DNA of 27,082 nucleotides from the NCBI GenBank assembly GCA_044338255.1, contig JBIILZ010000049.1:1-27082 (forward strand), given 5' to 3'. A model generated the notes under the pieces. It was not told the DNA's origin and made no database searches. It saw nothing but the letters and a program-made list of their open reading frames with translations. Origin of the DNA: CAIUVD01 sp044338255. GTDB lineage: Bacteria > Planctomycetota > UBA11346. Every line of letters starts with the position of its first letter. Within the stretch, counting starts at the first letter, position 1. The position numbers were made by a program, and so were the translations under genes. This document shows, piece by piece, positions 18,013 through 26,083 of the stretch.

Positions 18013-19787
18013 TGGCCGAATCCGCGCTCACCGCCCCCGGCCGTTGGCTGGCGATCGTACCCTTGCTGTGCGTGGTCTTGGCGGCGATCTACGGCCTGGG
18101 CGCGGCCTTCCACCCCGGGATGATGCCCGGGCGCGGGGCCGTGGGCTTGCTGCTGGTGGGTTGCATCCTCGCCCTGGCCTTGCCCGCGCGCCAGGTGTGG
18201 TCGTGGCGCAGCCCACAGCCCTGGCTGCTGGCCGCGCTGCTGTGGCAGGGAGTAGCGCTGATGGGATGGACCAGTGCCCGCGAGCCGGGTCTGCTGTGGT
18301 GGGGCGAACGCAGCGCGGCGTTGCTCACCGCCCTCGGCGTGGCCGCCTGGTGCCAGGATTATCTGGCTCGCCCTCGGCGTTCGCTAGAGCCCCTGCTGCG
18401 TGGCCTGGCCGGGGCCGGCGCGGGATGCCTGATCATCACCGCGATCACGCCGCCGAGCATTGCCAGCATGTGGGTGACGGGGATCGATCTGCCCTTTGGC
18501 AATCCCAATTTCGCGGTTGGTGGCGCGCTGCCGTTGCTGGGGCTGTGCCTGCCGTTCATGGCCGATGCGAAATGGCGGGTGATCGCCGGCGGCGGACTGG
18601 CGGCGGCGGTGGTCCTGGGCACCGGCTGGGTATCCGGCGATGCCTGCCGGGCGGTATGGCCGGGCCTGGCGGCGATGATCGGCCTGGCGGCGATTCTGCG
18701 TCTGCCGGCGCGCAGTCAGGGCTGGCTGATCGGCGGCGGCGAGGTGTTGGTGATCAGCGGCTTCGTGCTGTTGCTGCTGGGCGTGATACAGATTCCCGAT
18801 TCGAGCCCCTCGACCGGCTACCGTGTCGAGTTGTGGCGCAGTGCGGTCGAAGCCGCCTGGCAGGCGCCGTGGTTCGGTAGCGGGCCGGCCTCGTCGGTGA
18901 TCGTGCTCCAGGAGCAGTGGTCGTCGCCGTTGGCGTGGCTCTTCGTGCCGAGCTACGCTGAGCATGCGCACAACGAATTCCTGCAGGCGGTGCTCGATGG
19001 CGGATTGATCAATGCCGCGCTGCTGCTGATGGCGGTGCTGTGCCTGCTGGCTCCGCTGTGGCGGCGGCGCTGCGAGCCTTTCGCCGCCGCCTTGCTGCTC
19101 GCCTGGGCCGGCGTGCTGACGCAGGCGCTGATCGAGAGTCATCTCAGCCAGCCGGGTCCGCTGCTGCTGCTGGCGTTGTTGGCGGGAGTGACCTGGAGCT
19201 TCACCGGCGCTGCTGCCCCGGTTGTTCCGAGCCCCACCGCCGACGCACGCATGCCCTGGCGCAGCCTGCTGGCGATCCCCGTGGCGGCGTTGATGTTCGC
19301 CCAGATTTCACGCGAATTCTATGATGGTGGATCACCGACCATGATCGAGTTCCGTGCCCGTCAGCGGATCGCGATCGCGCCCACCGATCATCTCCAGGCT
19401 GCCGCCGAGGCCGAAGCGGTACGCGCGCGTCTCGGCGATCTCGACGTCTGGCTCACGCGTGAAGCCATCAACTGCGCCAAGGCCAAGGATTTCAACAAGG
19501 CCGAGATTCTCGTGCGGATGCAGCTGCAGCGTCTGCCCGTCGACCCCGAGGCCCTGCGCCTGGGGTTGTTCCTGCGTGACCGGCATGTGCAACTCAATGA
19601 AGCCAGCGCGGTGTACGAGTTGCAGGACGAGCTGCAGGACGAGCTGCAGCGGGCGGAGGCGCGCATCGAGCATGCGCTAAAGGTGGTGCCGGCGAATGCC
19701 CGCACCCTCAAGATCCGTTCGCTGCTCGCCGAGCTGGTGGCGAAGATCCCGCTCTCGGCGGTGGATGGTGCGGAGACCGGTCGGTAA
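18012..19787 (+). CDS. O-antigen ligase/Wzy_C family membrane protein with C-terminal TPR-like region
   Basis: The 591-residue protein has about 11-12 hydrophobic segments over residues 15-440. A long periplasmic loop contains the family landmark YAEHAHNEFLQAVLDGG, as in WaaL, Wzy and pilin oligosaccharyltransferases (PglL/PilO). The region after about residue 445 is soluble and helical (AEAEAVRARLGDLDVWLTRE..., NEASAVYELQDEL) and resembles TPR repeats, common in this group. The ATG overlaps the pilT stop. That linkage makes a role in pilin or surface glycan transfer attractive, but substrate cannot be read from sequence. A 12-bp repeat (19617-19652) encodes ELQDELQDELQ near the C-terminus. 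Confidence 0.82.
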   Translation: MAESALTAPGRWLAIVPLLCVVLAAIYGLGAAFHPGMMPGRGAVGLLLVGCILALALPARQVWSWRSPQPWLLAALLWQGVALMGWTSAREPGLLWWGERSAALLTALGVAAWCQDYLARPRRSLEPLLRGLAGAGAGCLIITAITPPSIASMWVTGIDLPFGNPNFAVGGALPLLGLCLPFMADAKWRVIAGGGLAAAVVLGTGWVSGDACRAVWPGLAAMIGLAAILRLPARSQGWLIGGGEVLVISGFVLLLLGVIQIPDSSPSTGYRVELWRSAVEAAWQAPWFGSGPASSVIVLQEQWSSPLAWLFVPSYAEHAHNEFLQAVLDGGLINAALLLMAVLCLLAPLWRRRCEPFAAALLLAWAGVLTQALIESHLSQPGPLLLLALLAGVTWSFTGAAAPVVPSPTADARMPWRSLLAIPVAALMFAQISREFYDGGSPTMIEFRARQRIAIAPTDHLQAAAEAEAVRARLGDLDVWLTREAINCAKAKDFNKAEILVRMQLQRLPVDPEALRLGLFLRDRHVQLNEASAVYELQDELQDELQRAEARIEHALKVVPANARTLKIRSLLAELVAKIPLSAVDGAETGR

Positions 19788-19793
19788 CCTCTC

Positions 19794-19843
19794 GGCTCTC
19801 GGCGGCTCTCTGCGGCTCCCGGCGGCTCTCGGCGGGCCCCGGC
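19794..19843. repeat. 10-bp tandem repeat, five units, between convergent genes
   Basis: GGCTCTCGGC, GGCTCTCTGC, GGCTCCCGGC, GGCTCTCGGC and GGGCCCCGGC stand in tandem in the 80-base gap between the convergent Wzy-like and EF-hand genes. No other terminator is evident there. Confidence 0.85.
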
Positions 19844-19867
19844 TGCTATCGACCGCCGGCTCTGGAA

Positions 19868-22240
19868 TTACTTCGCGGCTGGTTCCGCCGCCGGCTCGAG
19901 GGCTTTGAGGGCCGCGTCGGCTTCTGCCTGAGCGTCGGCGGCGGATTTCTTCTGCTCGGCGGTGGCGTCGGGCTGGGCGGCGATGGCCGCCAGTTCCTTG
20001 GCCTTGGAGCCGAGCGCCTTGGCATGAACCTCAGCGGGCGTGTCCCGGCCAAGAGTGTTCCAGAAATCATAGGTGCCATGCTGATCGTGGCTGCGCCATG
20101 ACAGCCAGCCGGCGAGGCCGATGAGGACCAGCAGCGTCAGGGCGGCGACGGTCATGCGGAAGCGCCGCTTGGCGACCTTATCCTCGAATGGGTCATCGAG
20201 CAGGCGCTTGGCACCGAGCGGCAATTTCTTGGTCGCAGTCAGTGAGGTGCCCAAGGGGATGTTGATCTTCACGCGGCCGTTGATGGCCCAGCCGTTGCCT
20301 TCAAGGATCGGACCGAGCGTACGCTGGCGCAGCTTGAGGAAGGCGATGATCATCGACGGTCCGGAGATGGCGAGCATCACGCCCGCGAACACCAGGGGGA
20401 TCTTCCATACCGGCAGGCCGAAGACGGCGGCTGCGAGGGCCGATAGGCCGCTGATCAGGGCGCTGGCGGCAATACCGATGGCGGCGAGCATGCCGGTATC
20501 GATTTTGGGCTTATCGATGGGCTTGTCGGCGGTGGTGGCAGTAGCCGTCGCCGTGAGCTTGGCATTGGCCTTATCCATCGCCGATTTATCAGCGTCGCCG
20601 GCGATCTTCTCGGCCAGGTCCGAGATCATCTTGCCGATCTTCTTGTAGGGCGACCAGAAGGCCTGCTTGATCGATATCGGGTGATCGATGATCTTGGTGA
20701 TCACCGCGTCCCAATCGCGGCCCTTGCGATCGTAGAATAGGCCGTTGCGCCCGACCATCAGGTAGTCGCTATCGCCCTGGGTCACGGCCACCGCCACCGA
20801 CATCTTTTCGGTAGTGCCGGGCGTCAGCGGCCGGGTGCAGGTGATGTAGGCGATGTAGATCTTGCCGAGGTTGGCGAGTGCGCTGTGAGCGGCGACGTCG
20901 TTGACCTGGATGCACAGGTCGCAGCTGCGCTGGTCGAGGAACAGCGTGCCGATGACGAAGATCGGCGGCGGTGGCCTACGATCATAGAAATCGGCGAAGC
21001 TCACGAAATTGCGGATCAGCAGAAAGAGATCGCGGTGATAACGAGCCAAGCGGTCGATGGCATCGATGGAAGCGACCTGCGGCGCTACCGCCAGGTCTTC
21101 CGTGATCAGCCCCTCGATCTTGGACTTCGCCCCTGAGGCGAGGATCTCGCGCACGCGCCCGATGCCGATTTTTTCTGCCAAGGGGCCTTTTTTGGCGGCG
21201 AACCAGGTCTCGTAGGGGGCCATCTTGGCGACCACGGTCAGCCACTCGGATTCGCTCAGGGTCTGCTTACCGGCGCCAAAAATTGGCTCGATGACCGCCG
21301 CCATCAGCGCCAACAGAGCTGGCGACCAGGCGGGATTCACGGCTTCGGTGAGGCGCAGGGGTTGGCCGGGGGCGACTTGTTGGATCGGCAAGGCCGAGAT
21401 CTCGGTGGTGGCCGCCGAGAGTTCTTTCAGCGCCAGGCCATCGTACTCGGTCTCGGCGCGATTGAGATGTGCCGCCGAACGCGGGTCATAGGCGGCCAGG
21501 CGGCCACGCGTAAACCAGTCGGTGATCTTGCTCTTGACCGCACTGTAGGCGAGGAAAGCCGCAGGGGTGGCATCGCCAAGGGGCAGCACGCCAGCCCCTG
21601 GTTTGGAGGCTTCCTCGCCGGTGGTCCACCAGGTGTTGAAGTCGTTGAGTTCGGCGAAGAAGGCCTCGAGCTTGTCCTTGGTCACGCCCGGCTTGCCGCT
21701 GCGATCCTCAACCGGGCCATAGGCGGCGATGATCTCTTCGATGACTTTCTTGGTCGCTTCGTCCCTGGCGCACCCGGCTTGGACTACGCCGTCGCCGTTG
21801 AACACCGTCTCGGAAAAGATCTTCACCGTGTCGCTGGTATCGGCGACCGAGATCGCGGTCGCGGTCGGCTTACCGAGGTTGATGAGGACCTGCTTGGCCG
21901 AGGCGAGCAGGCTCTGGCCCTCGGGAGTGGCATTGTTGATCGCAGCCAAGGGCAGCTCATCGACCGACTTCAGCAGTTGCGCGGGATCTTTCAGCGAGGC
22001 GCACGCCCATTTCAGTGCCGCTAGGAGCTCGGGCACGCGCACACGACCGTCTTTGTCGCCATCGATGAGCTCGAGGGTTTTGTTGTCGAACTCCAGGCCT
22101 TTCACCGGACACGACAGAGCGACCCACAACTTCTGGTCGAGCTCGTGCAGATGTAATAGATCAGCTGCGGTGGTGATCTGGACTTGGTCGAGGCCTCCGG
22201 CACTAAAGAAGGTCCAAGTGTGTTTCGCGGTCGCGGACAT
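19868..22240 (-). CDS. Large EF-hand membrane protein of unknown function
   Basis: The 790-residue protein has no catalytic motif I recognise. Near the start is a textbook EF-hand loop, DGDKDGRVRVPE (60-71), with acidic residues at positions 1, 3, 5 and 12. A second, partial NGDGVV loop follows at about 150. The middle is long and probably soluble. Hydrophobic segments appear late: GMLAAIGIAASALISGLSAL and KIPLVFAGVMLAISGPSMII around 595-645, and MTVAALTLLVLIGLAGWLSW around 705-725. The tail is rich in Ala and Lys. The ATG at 22240 is chosen over a TTG at 22246 because GGAG lies seven bases upstream. It is downstream of the E1 dehydrogenase on the same strand but separated by a terminator-like element. 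Confidence 0.75.
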   Translation of the reverse strand: MSATAKHTWTFFSAGGLDQVQITTAADLLHLHELDQKLWVALSCPVKGLEFDNKTLELIDGDKDGRVRVPELLAALKWACASLKDPAQLLKSVDELPLAAINNATPEGQSLLASAKQVLINLGKPTATAISVADTSDTVKIFSETVFNGDGVVQAGCARDEATKKVIEEIIAAYGPVEDRSGKPGVTKDKLEAFFAELNDFNTWWTTGEEASKPGAGVLPLGDATPAAFLAYSAVKSKITDWFTRGRLAAYDPRSAAHLNRAETEYDGLALKELSAATTEISALPIQQVAPGQPLRLTEAVNPAWSPALLALMAAVIEPIFGAGKQTLSESEWLTVVAKMAPYETWFAAKKGPLAEKIGIGRVREILASGAKSKIEGLITEDLAVAPQVASIDAIDRLARYHRDLFLLIRNFVSFADFYDRRPPPPIFVIGTLFLDQRSCDLCIQVNDVAAHSALANLGKIYIAYITCTRPLTPGTTEKMSVAVAVTQGDSDYLMVGRNGLFYDRKGRDWDAVITKIIDHPISIKQAFWSPYKKIGKMISDLAEKIAGDADKSAMDKANAKLTATATATTADKPIDKPKIDTGMLAAIGIAASALISGLSALAAAVFGLPVWKIPLVFAGVMLAISGPSMIIAFLKLRQRTLGPILEGNGWAINGRVKINIPLGTSLTATKKLPLGAKRLLDDPFEDKVAKRRFRMTVAALTLLVLIGLAGWLSWRSHDQHGTYDFWNTLGRDTPAEVHAKALGSKAKELAAIAAQPDATAEQKKSAADAQAEADAALKALEPAAEPAAK

Positions 22241-22299
22241 GTTCAAGCTCCAAAGGCGAGCGAAATACCAGCATCTTGTGAACGATTCAACCTAAAAAA

Positions 22300-22393
22300 C
22301 GCGCTCGGCAGGCATCGGCATTGCCGCAGGAAACCACACCTGGCCTGAGCCATGCCTGGTCATCCGGCAGCGTGCCGAAGTCTGCCGAGCGCG
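22300..22393 (-). ncRNA. Structured element ending in a U tract (candidate small RNA or composite terminator)
   Basis: On the minus strand a perfect 12-bp stem, CGCGCTCGGCAG/CTGCCGAGCGCG, closes a 70-base multibranched interior. The interior has at least three small hairpins (CGGCA-cgc-TGCCG, TGGC-CTGA-GCCA and CGGCA-T-TGCCG). TTTTTTAGG follows directly. It could be the 3' end of the E1 transcript, a free small RNA, or a palindromic repeat. It is not a recognised family; SRP RNA was considered and rejected. Confidence 0.45.
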
Positions 22394-22429
22394 CTGTTCA
22401 GCGGCTCGCTATAAACCTGTCTGAGATAG

Positions 22430-22465
22430 CTGACGGAGCCTGCCGATCGAGGCTGGTTCCGTCAG
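22430..22465 (-). terminator. Hairpin after the E1 dehydrogenase gene
   Basis: CTGACGGA (22430-22437) pairs with TCCGTCAG (22458-22465), and GCCT pairs with AGGC inside. It lies about 20 bases past the stop of the E1 gene. There is no U tract, so termination may rely on the stronger element at 22300-22393. Confidence 0.5.
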
Positions 22466-22483
22466 GCCCTTAGGGAGCGACGC

Positions 22484-24790
22484 TTATTTTTTGCCGACGA
22501 GTTTCTTCACCGAGGCGACGATGTCCTCGGCCCACACCAGGTAGGCCTTTTCCATGCCCTTGGCCTGCGGCGAGATCGAGGCCGCGGCGCCGAGGCGCAC
22601 CGGCGGCGCGTCGAGGTAGTCGAAGGCGCGGGTGACGATCTGATCAGCGACTTCGGCGGTGAACGAGCCGACCTTCACCGCCTGGCTGGCGATCACGACC
22701 TTACCGGTCTTCTTGACGCTGGTGATGACCGCGTCGTAGTCGAACGGCACCAGGGTGCGGGCGTCGATGACTTCCAGTGAGATGCCTTCTTTGGCGAGGA
22801 TCTCGGCGGCCTTCACGGCTTCGTTGACGACGTAGCTCCAGCCGACAAAGGTGCAGTCCTTGCCGACGGTCTTCACCGCTGCGACGCCGAAGGGGATCTC
22901 GTACTCGGTCTCGGGGACCACGCCCTTCATGGCGTAGAGCAGTTGGCCTTCGACGTAGAGCACCGGATTGTCGTCGCGGATGGCGGTCTTGAGCAGGCCC
23001 TTGGCGTCGTAGGGATTCGACGGCACGGCGATCTTGATGCCGGGGGTGTGACAGAAGATCGATTCAATCGACTGGCTGTGCTGACCGCCGTAGCCCTTGC
23101 CGCCACCGGCACTGGCGCGCACCACCAACGGTACCGTCCGCGAGCCGCCGGACATGTAGTGCCACTTGGCGGCCTGGTTCGAGATCTGATCGGAAGCCTG
23201 CAGCGCGAAGTCGAAGTACATCAGTTCGACCACCGGACGCAGCCCGGCCATGGCCGCACCAACGGCCGTGCCGCAGATCGCCGATTCGCTGATCGAAGAG
23301 TTGAACACCCGCTCGCGACCGAACATCTCCATCATTCCGGCGGTGACGAAGAAGGCGCCGCCGTAATCGGCGATGTCCTCGCCATAGGTGATGACGCGGC
23401 GATCGCGCAGCATCTCTTCGATGAGGGCTTCGCGGATGGCATCCTTGTAGGTGATCATGCCCTTGTCGTCGCGCTTAGCGGCGACTGCCGGACCGACCGC
23501 GGCGCCCTTGAACTCGGAGGGGACGCTTACTGATTTCGAGTCGGTGTAAAGGTAATCGTAGAGGGCGGTGGGGGCGGGATCAGGGCTGAAGGCGGCACGC
23601 ACCGCCTGCTCGGCATTGCGGTCGAAGGCGGTCTTGTACATGCCGTCGATCTCGGCCTGGGTGCACACGCCGCAATCGACCAGCTGCTTGGCATAGGTAA
23701 TGAGCGGATCGATGTCGCGCCATGCCTGCTCTTCTTCTTTGCGGCGGTAGGCCTTGCGCGGATCGGACAGCGAATGGCCGTAATAACGGTAGGTGATCAG
23801 CTCCTTGAGCATCGCCCCCGCGCCCATGCGGGCATCGGCGACGGCTTTCTTGAAGCAACGGCGCACTGCCAGGATGTCCATGCCGTTGACGACCTCGGCG
23901 TGCATGGCGTTCTGCGCGAAGCCCCAGGCGCGCGCGGCCATGTACGGCACATCGCAGAGTTCGCCGTGGGTCTGACCGGTCATGGCATAGAGGTTGTTGA
24001 GCAGCGCGTAGATCACCGGCACGCCGAACTCACGACCCTGCAGGCCATTCTTGAACTGCGGCATGGTCGCCATCTGCAGCGATTCGAGGGTGATGCCGTT
24101 AGAGAAGGCGCCGTCACCGACGAAGCTCACCGCGACCTTGCCGTCTTGCAGGTAGCGTGAGGCATAGGCCGCGCCGAGCGCGATCGGCGTGCCGCCGCCG
24201 ACGATGGCGTTGGCGCCAAGGTGGCCGCAAGAGAAGTCGGCGATGTGCATCGAGCCGCCGCGGCCTTTGCAGTAGCCGTGCTCTTTGCCGAAAAGCTCAG
24301 CGATGCAGCGATAGACGTGATCCTTGAGCAGAAAGTCGCGCAGCTCGTCGTCATTCTTGGCGGTGTGCTCAATGGTGTAGTAGGCGACGCGGGCATCCAT
24401 CTGCGCGCGGTTCATGTGCAGGATGGCGGCGAATCCCTTGGCCATCGAATCGCCGTGGCCGCGATGCGTCGAAGTGATGTAGTCGTCCCAGTTGAGCACC
24501 GAGCAGGCGCCTACCGAAGAGGCTTCCTGGCCGATCGAGAGATGGGTGGGGCCCTGGTACTCGTATTTGCCAACCAGGGGCTCGTAGGCGCCCGAACGCA
24601 GCTGGTAGATCATTTCCTCGAGGGCGCGTACGGCGCACATCTGCACATAGAGCGAAATTGCTTCGGCCTTGTCGATGGTGCCCTCGGACAATTCCTGCTT
24701 GAGGGTAGTTGTGGTCTGGAAGACCGGAATGTCCTGGGCCTTCAGCACCGAAGGGGTGAAGACGGGCATGCAGTCGATCGACAAGACCAT
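22484..24790 (-). CDS. Fused alpha-beta E1 component of a 2-oxo acid dehydrogenase
   Basis: The 768-residue protein joins both E1 subunits. The alpha half (about 40-430) has STHRGHGDSMAKG and the thiamine-diphosphate motif GDGAFSNG...NN (225-266), then the phosphorylation-loop region YRYYGHSLSDP. The beta half (from about 445) has ITYKDAIREAL, GEDIADYGGAF, FNSSISESAICG, GYGGQHSQSIE and LEVIDARTLVPFD. It decarboxylates a 2-oxo acid and passes the acyl group to E2 lipoate. Pyruvate, branched-chain 2-oxo acids or acetoin are possible. About 40 extra residues (125-165) lie between AKGF and IAELFGK. The ATG at 24790 has GGAG seven bases upstream. No E2 or E3 gene is in the window. Confidence 0.92.
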   Translation of the reverse strand: MVLSIDCMPVFTPSVLKAQDIPVFQTTTTLKQELSEGTIDKAEAISLYVQMCAVRALEEMIYQLRSGAYEPLVGKYEYQGPTHLSIGQEASSVGACSVLNWDDYITSTHRGHGDSMAKGFAAILHMNRAQMDARVAYYTIEHTAKNDDELRDFLLKDHVYRCIAELFGKEHGYCKGRGGSMHIADFSCGHLGANAIVGGGTPIALGAAYASRYLQDGKVAVSFVGDGAFSNGITLESLQMATMPQFKNGLQGREFGVPVIYALLNNLYAMTGQTHGELCDVPYMAARAWGFAQNAMHAEVVNGMDILAVRRCFKKAVADARMGAGAMLKELITYRYYGHSLSDPRKAYRRKEEEQAWRDIDPLITYAKQLVDCGVCTQAEIDGMYKTAFDRNAEQAVRAAFSPDPAPTALYDYLYTDSKSVSVPSEFKGAAVGPAVAAKRDDKGMITYKDAIREALIEEMLRDRRVITYGEDIADYGGAFFVTAGMMEMFGRERVFNSSISESAICGTAVGAAMAGLRPVVELMYFDFALQASDQISNQAAKWHYMSGGSRTVPLVVRASAGGGKGYGGQHSQSIESIFCHTPGIKIAVPSNPYDAKGLLKTAIRDDNPVLYVEGQLLYAMKGVVPETEYEIPFGVAAVKTVGKDCTFVGWSYVVNEAVKAAEILAKEGISLEVIDARTLVPFDYDAVITSVKKTGKVVIASQAVKVGSFTAEVADQIVTRAFDYLDAPPVRLGAAASISPQAKGMEKAYLVWAEDIVASVKKLVGKK

Positions 24791-24831
24791 GAAAGGGCTC
24801 CAGAAACAACGGTTGGCGGTGGCGAGGGCGC

Positions 24832-24860
24832 ACCATAAACCGCAAATTCATCCGCGTCAA
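24832..24860 (-). promoter_or_regulatory. Sigma-70-type promoter of the E1 gene
   Basis: On the minus strand TTGACG (24855-24860) and TATGGT (24832-24837) are 17 bases apart, about 42 bases before the start codon. The -35 box matches five of six consensus bases and the spacing is ideal. Confidence 0.6.
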
Positions 24861-25018
24861 TACGCAATGAAAGATTTATTCAGGAGTCGACAGGGGGATC
24901 CTCTGCGGGGGATCAGTGAGCCAAAAAAGCAGAAACCATTACCTGCATTACGGTTTTCCCAAGGCCCTGACGGCATAGTTGTCGGCGAAATCTCTACGAC
25001 CATTGCCAAGAGCCCATC

Positions 25019-25099
25019 GGGGCAAATGGCATGCACGTAGCCACTGCGAAGTGACCGAACGGAGTCAGTCGATCACGTGGACGTGAATGCCATTGCCCC
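25019..25099. repeat. 81-nt imperfect palindrome
   Basis: GGGGCAAATGGCATGCACGT (25019-25038) pairs with ACGTGAATGCCATTGCCCC (25081-25099) with one bulge and one mismatch. The 42-base interior contains a small hairpin, CACT-GCGA-AGTG. There is no T tract and no GTTRRRY core, so it is neither an obvious terminator nor a normal attC. It resembles a REP or MITE-type element. Confidence 0.75.
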
Positions 25100-25154
25100 A
25101 AGACCGGTTCAAGCTGCCCTGCAAGGAAGTCCCATTCTGTCTATTGCGCCAAAG

Positions 25155-25183
25155 TTCCGTCTATTGAGTTGTAATAGACGGAA
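25155..25183. repeat. Hairpin of the AATAGRCSG motif family
   Basis: TTCCGTCTATT pairs over 11 bp with AATAGACGGAA around a seven-base loop. Related AATAGRCSG sequences recur at 25394-25404, 26211-26222, 26254-26262, 26333-26343 and 26375-26387, mostly as inverted pairs at cassette boundaries. Confidence 0.75.
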
Positions 25184-25304
25184 ACCACACCGCCAGATGC
25201 CTCAGTTGGCAGTAAGCCCGGAACGTTGGTAGCAAGCTAGTCAAGTCGCCAAAGAAATCACGTTAGGGCTTATTTATAAATGCCTTGTGTAAAAAAAATG
25301 AAGA

Positions 25305-25424
25305 TCAGACATCGAGCGCCAAGCCGCATGAGGGGTGCCGGTTATCGAGCTTGACGTCATTACGGCGGAAGTAATATGCCACAATGCCAAACTGTAATAG
25401 ACCGACAATAGTACCGATAGCCAC
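25305..25424 (-). CDS. Possible small membrane peptide or gene remnant
   Basis: A 39-codon frame opening at GTG reads VAIGTIVGLLQFGIVAYYF, a single hydrophobic helix, then RRNDVKLDNRHPSCGLALDV and a TGA stop. The helix, basic flank and natural-looking tail suggest real or recently real coding sequence. An in-frame stop lies just upstream near the GTTGGGC boundary, so this may be the C-terminal piece of a gene cut by cassette insertion. No ribosome binding site was found. Confidence 0.3.
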   Translation of the reverse strand: MAIGTIVGLLQFGIVAYYFRRNDVKLDNRHPSCGLALDV

Positions 25425-25473
25425 CCGTTTGGCAGCAGCTCAATAAACTGTTGGGCGGAACCAAAAAAAATAA

Positions 25474-25662
25474 TTCCCCCAGGGATCTGCGAAACAGATT
25501 GTCGTTCGCATTTCGGTTGAACCATTAGGGATTCCGAAAAACATCAAACATTTCGCAGTCTTGGATCCAATAAACGGCATGAAAACGCCATCATTACGGT
25601 CGTTTCATGCCGATTGCACCTTCATATTGCATCAGGGTTTTGATGGTTTAACCTTCAAATAA
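25474..25662 (+). pseudogene. Open frame in cassette 1 lacking a normal start codon
   Basis: The frame runs from a TAA at 25471 to a TAA at 25660, six bases before attC, the usual stop position of a cassette gene. It reads QIVVRISVEPLGIPKNIKHF followed by AVLDPINGMKTPSLRSF. The diverged copy in cassette 2 keeps the same phase for 30 codons, with mostly synonymous or conservative changes (V/I, V/L, K/R, F/L). It then shifts by one deleted base. The only standard starts are a TTG at 25561 and an ATG at 25579, giving 33 or 27 residues. It may be a decayed gene, or one using ATT. Confidence 0.4.
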
Positions 25663-25667
25663 CGATC

Positions 25668-25771
25668 GCCCAACAAGGCGATGCACTGGAGGCCATATCG
25701 CTTGAATTATTGCTACGACGCCAGCCCGCAAAATTCAAACGATACGCCCCCAGTGATCTTAAACGTTGGGC
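25668..25771 (+). other. attC site 1 (104 bp)
   Basis: GCCCAAC (25668-25674) pairs with GTTGGGC (25765-25771). Nested pairs follow inward: CACTGG/CCAGTG, GGC/GCC, ATCG/CGAT and TTGAATT/AATTCAA. This leaves a loop of about 25 bases and extra unpaired bases on one arm, as in attC sites folded from the bottom strand. Confidence 0.9.
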
Positions 25772-26076
25772 GGAACCAAAAAATAATTGCCCTAGAGATC
25801 TGCGAATCAGATTTCCATTCGCATTTCGCTTGAGCCTTTAGAGATTCCGAAAAACATTAGACATCTCGCGGCCCTGGATCCATTAAATGGGGTAAAACGC
25901 CATCATTACGGTCGTTTCATGCCGATTTCATCTTCATATTGCGTCAGGGTTTTGATGGTTTAACCTTTAAATTACGATCGCCCAACAAGGCGATGCACTG
26001 GAGGCCATATCGCTTGAATTATTGCTACGACGCCAGCCCGCAAAATTCAATCGATACGCCCCCAGTGATCTTAAAC
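25765..26076 (+). mobile_element. Cassette 2, gene-poor, repeated exactly at 26828
   Basis: This 312-bp cassette has no frame longer than a few dozen codons with a standard start. It resembles cassette 1: the last third is nearly identical, while the first part differs at about one base in five. The 255 visible bases of the cassette at 26828 are identical to it. The former reading frame is shifted by one missing base near 25890 relative to cassette 1. Confidence 0.85.
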
Positions 26077-26083
26077 GTTGGGC
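25980..26083 (+). other. attC site 2 (104 bp)
   Basis: GCCCAAC at 25980-25986 and GTTGGGC at 26077-26083. The sequence between is almost identical to attC site 1, with an A to T change in the TTGAATT/AATTCAA arm flank, and has the same nested pairs. Confidence 0.9.

Larger units (their letters stand above)
24861..25449. other. Spacer between the E1 gene and the cassette array
   Basis: There is no confident gene and no integrase. The stretch holds the 25019-25099 palindrome, the 25155-25183 hairpin and a possible small minus-strand frame at 25305-25424. Base composition turns AT-rich from about 25250. No attI site could be recognised. Confidence 0.5.

Noticed and set aside
22300..22393. SRP (4.5S) RNA
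   Set aside because: The size is right, but the conserved apical GGAAGGAAGCAG-type motif is absent on both strands.
24861..25449. attI site or integrase gene
   Set aside because: No tyrosine-recombinase motifs were found in any frame and no attI-like core was recognised before the first GTTGGGC.
25274..25525. 83-codon minus-strand frame
   Set aside because: It runs across the GTTGGGC cassette junction, so it would be a chimera of spacer and cassette; another frame in the same DNA (25305-25424) looks more protein-like.
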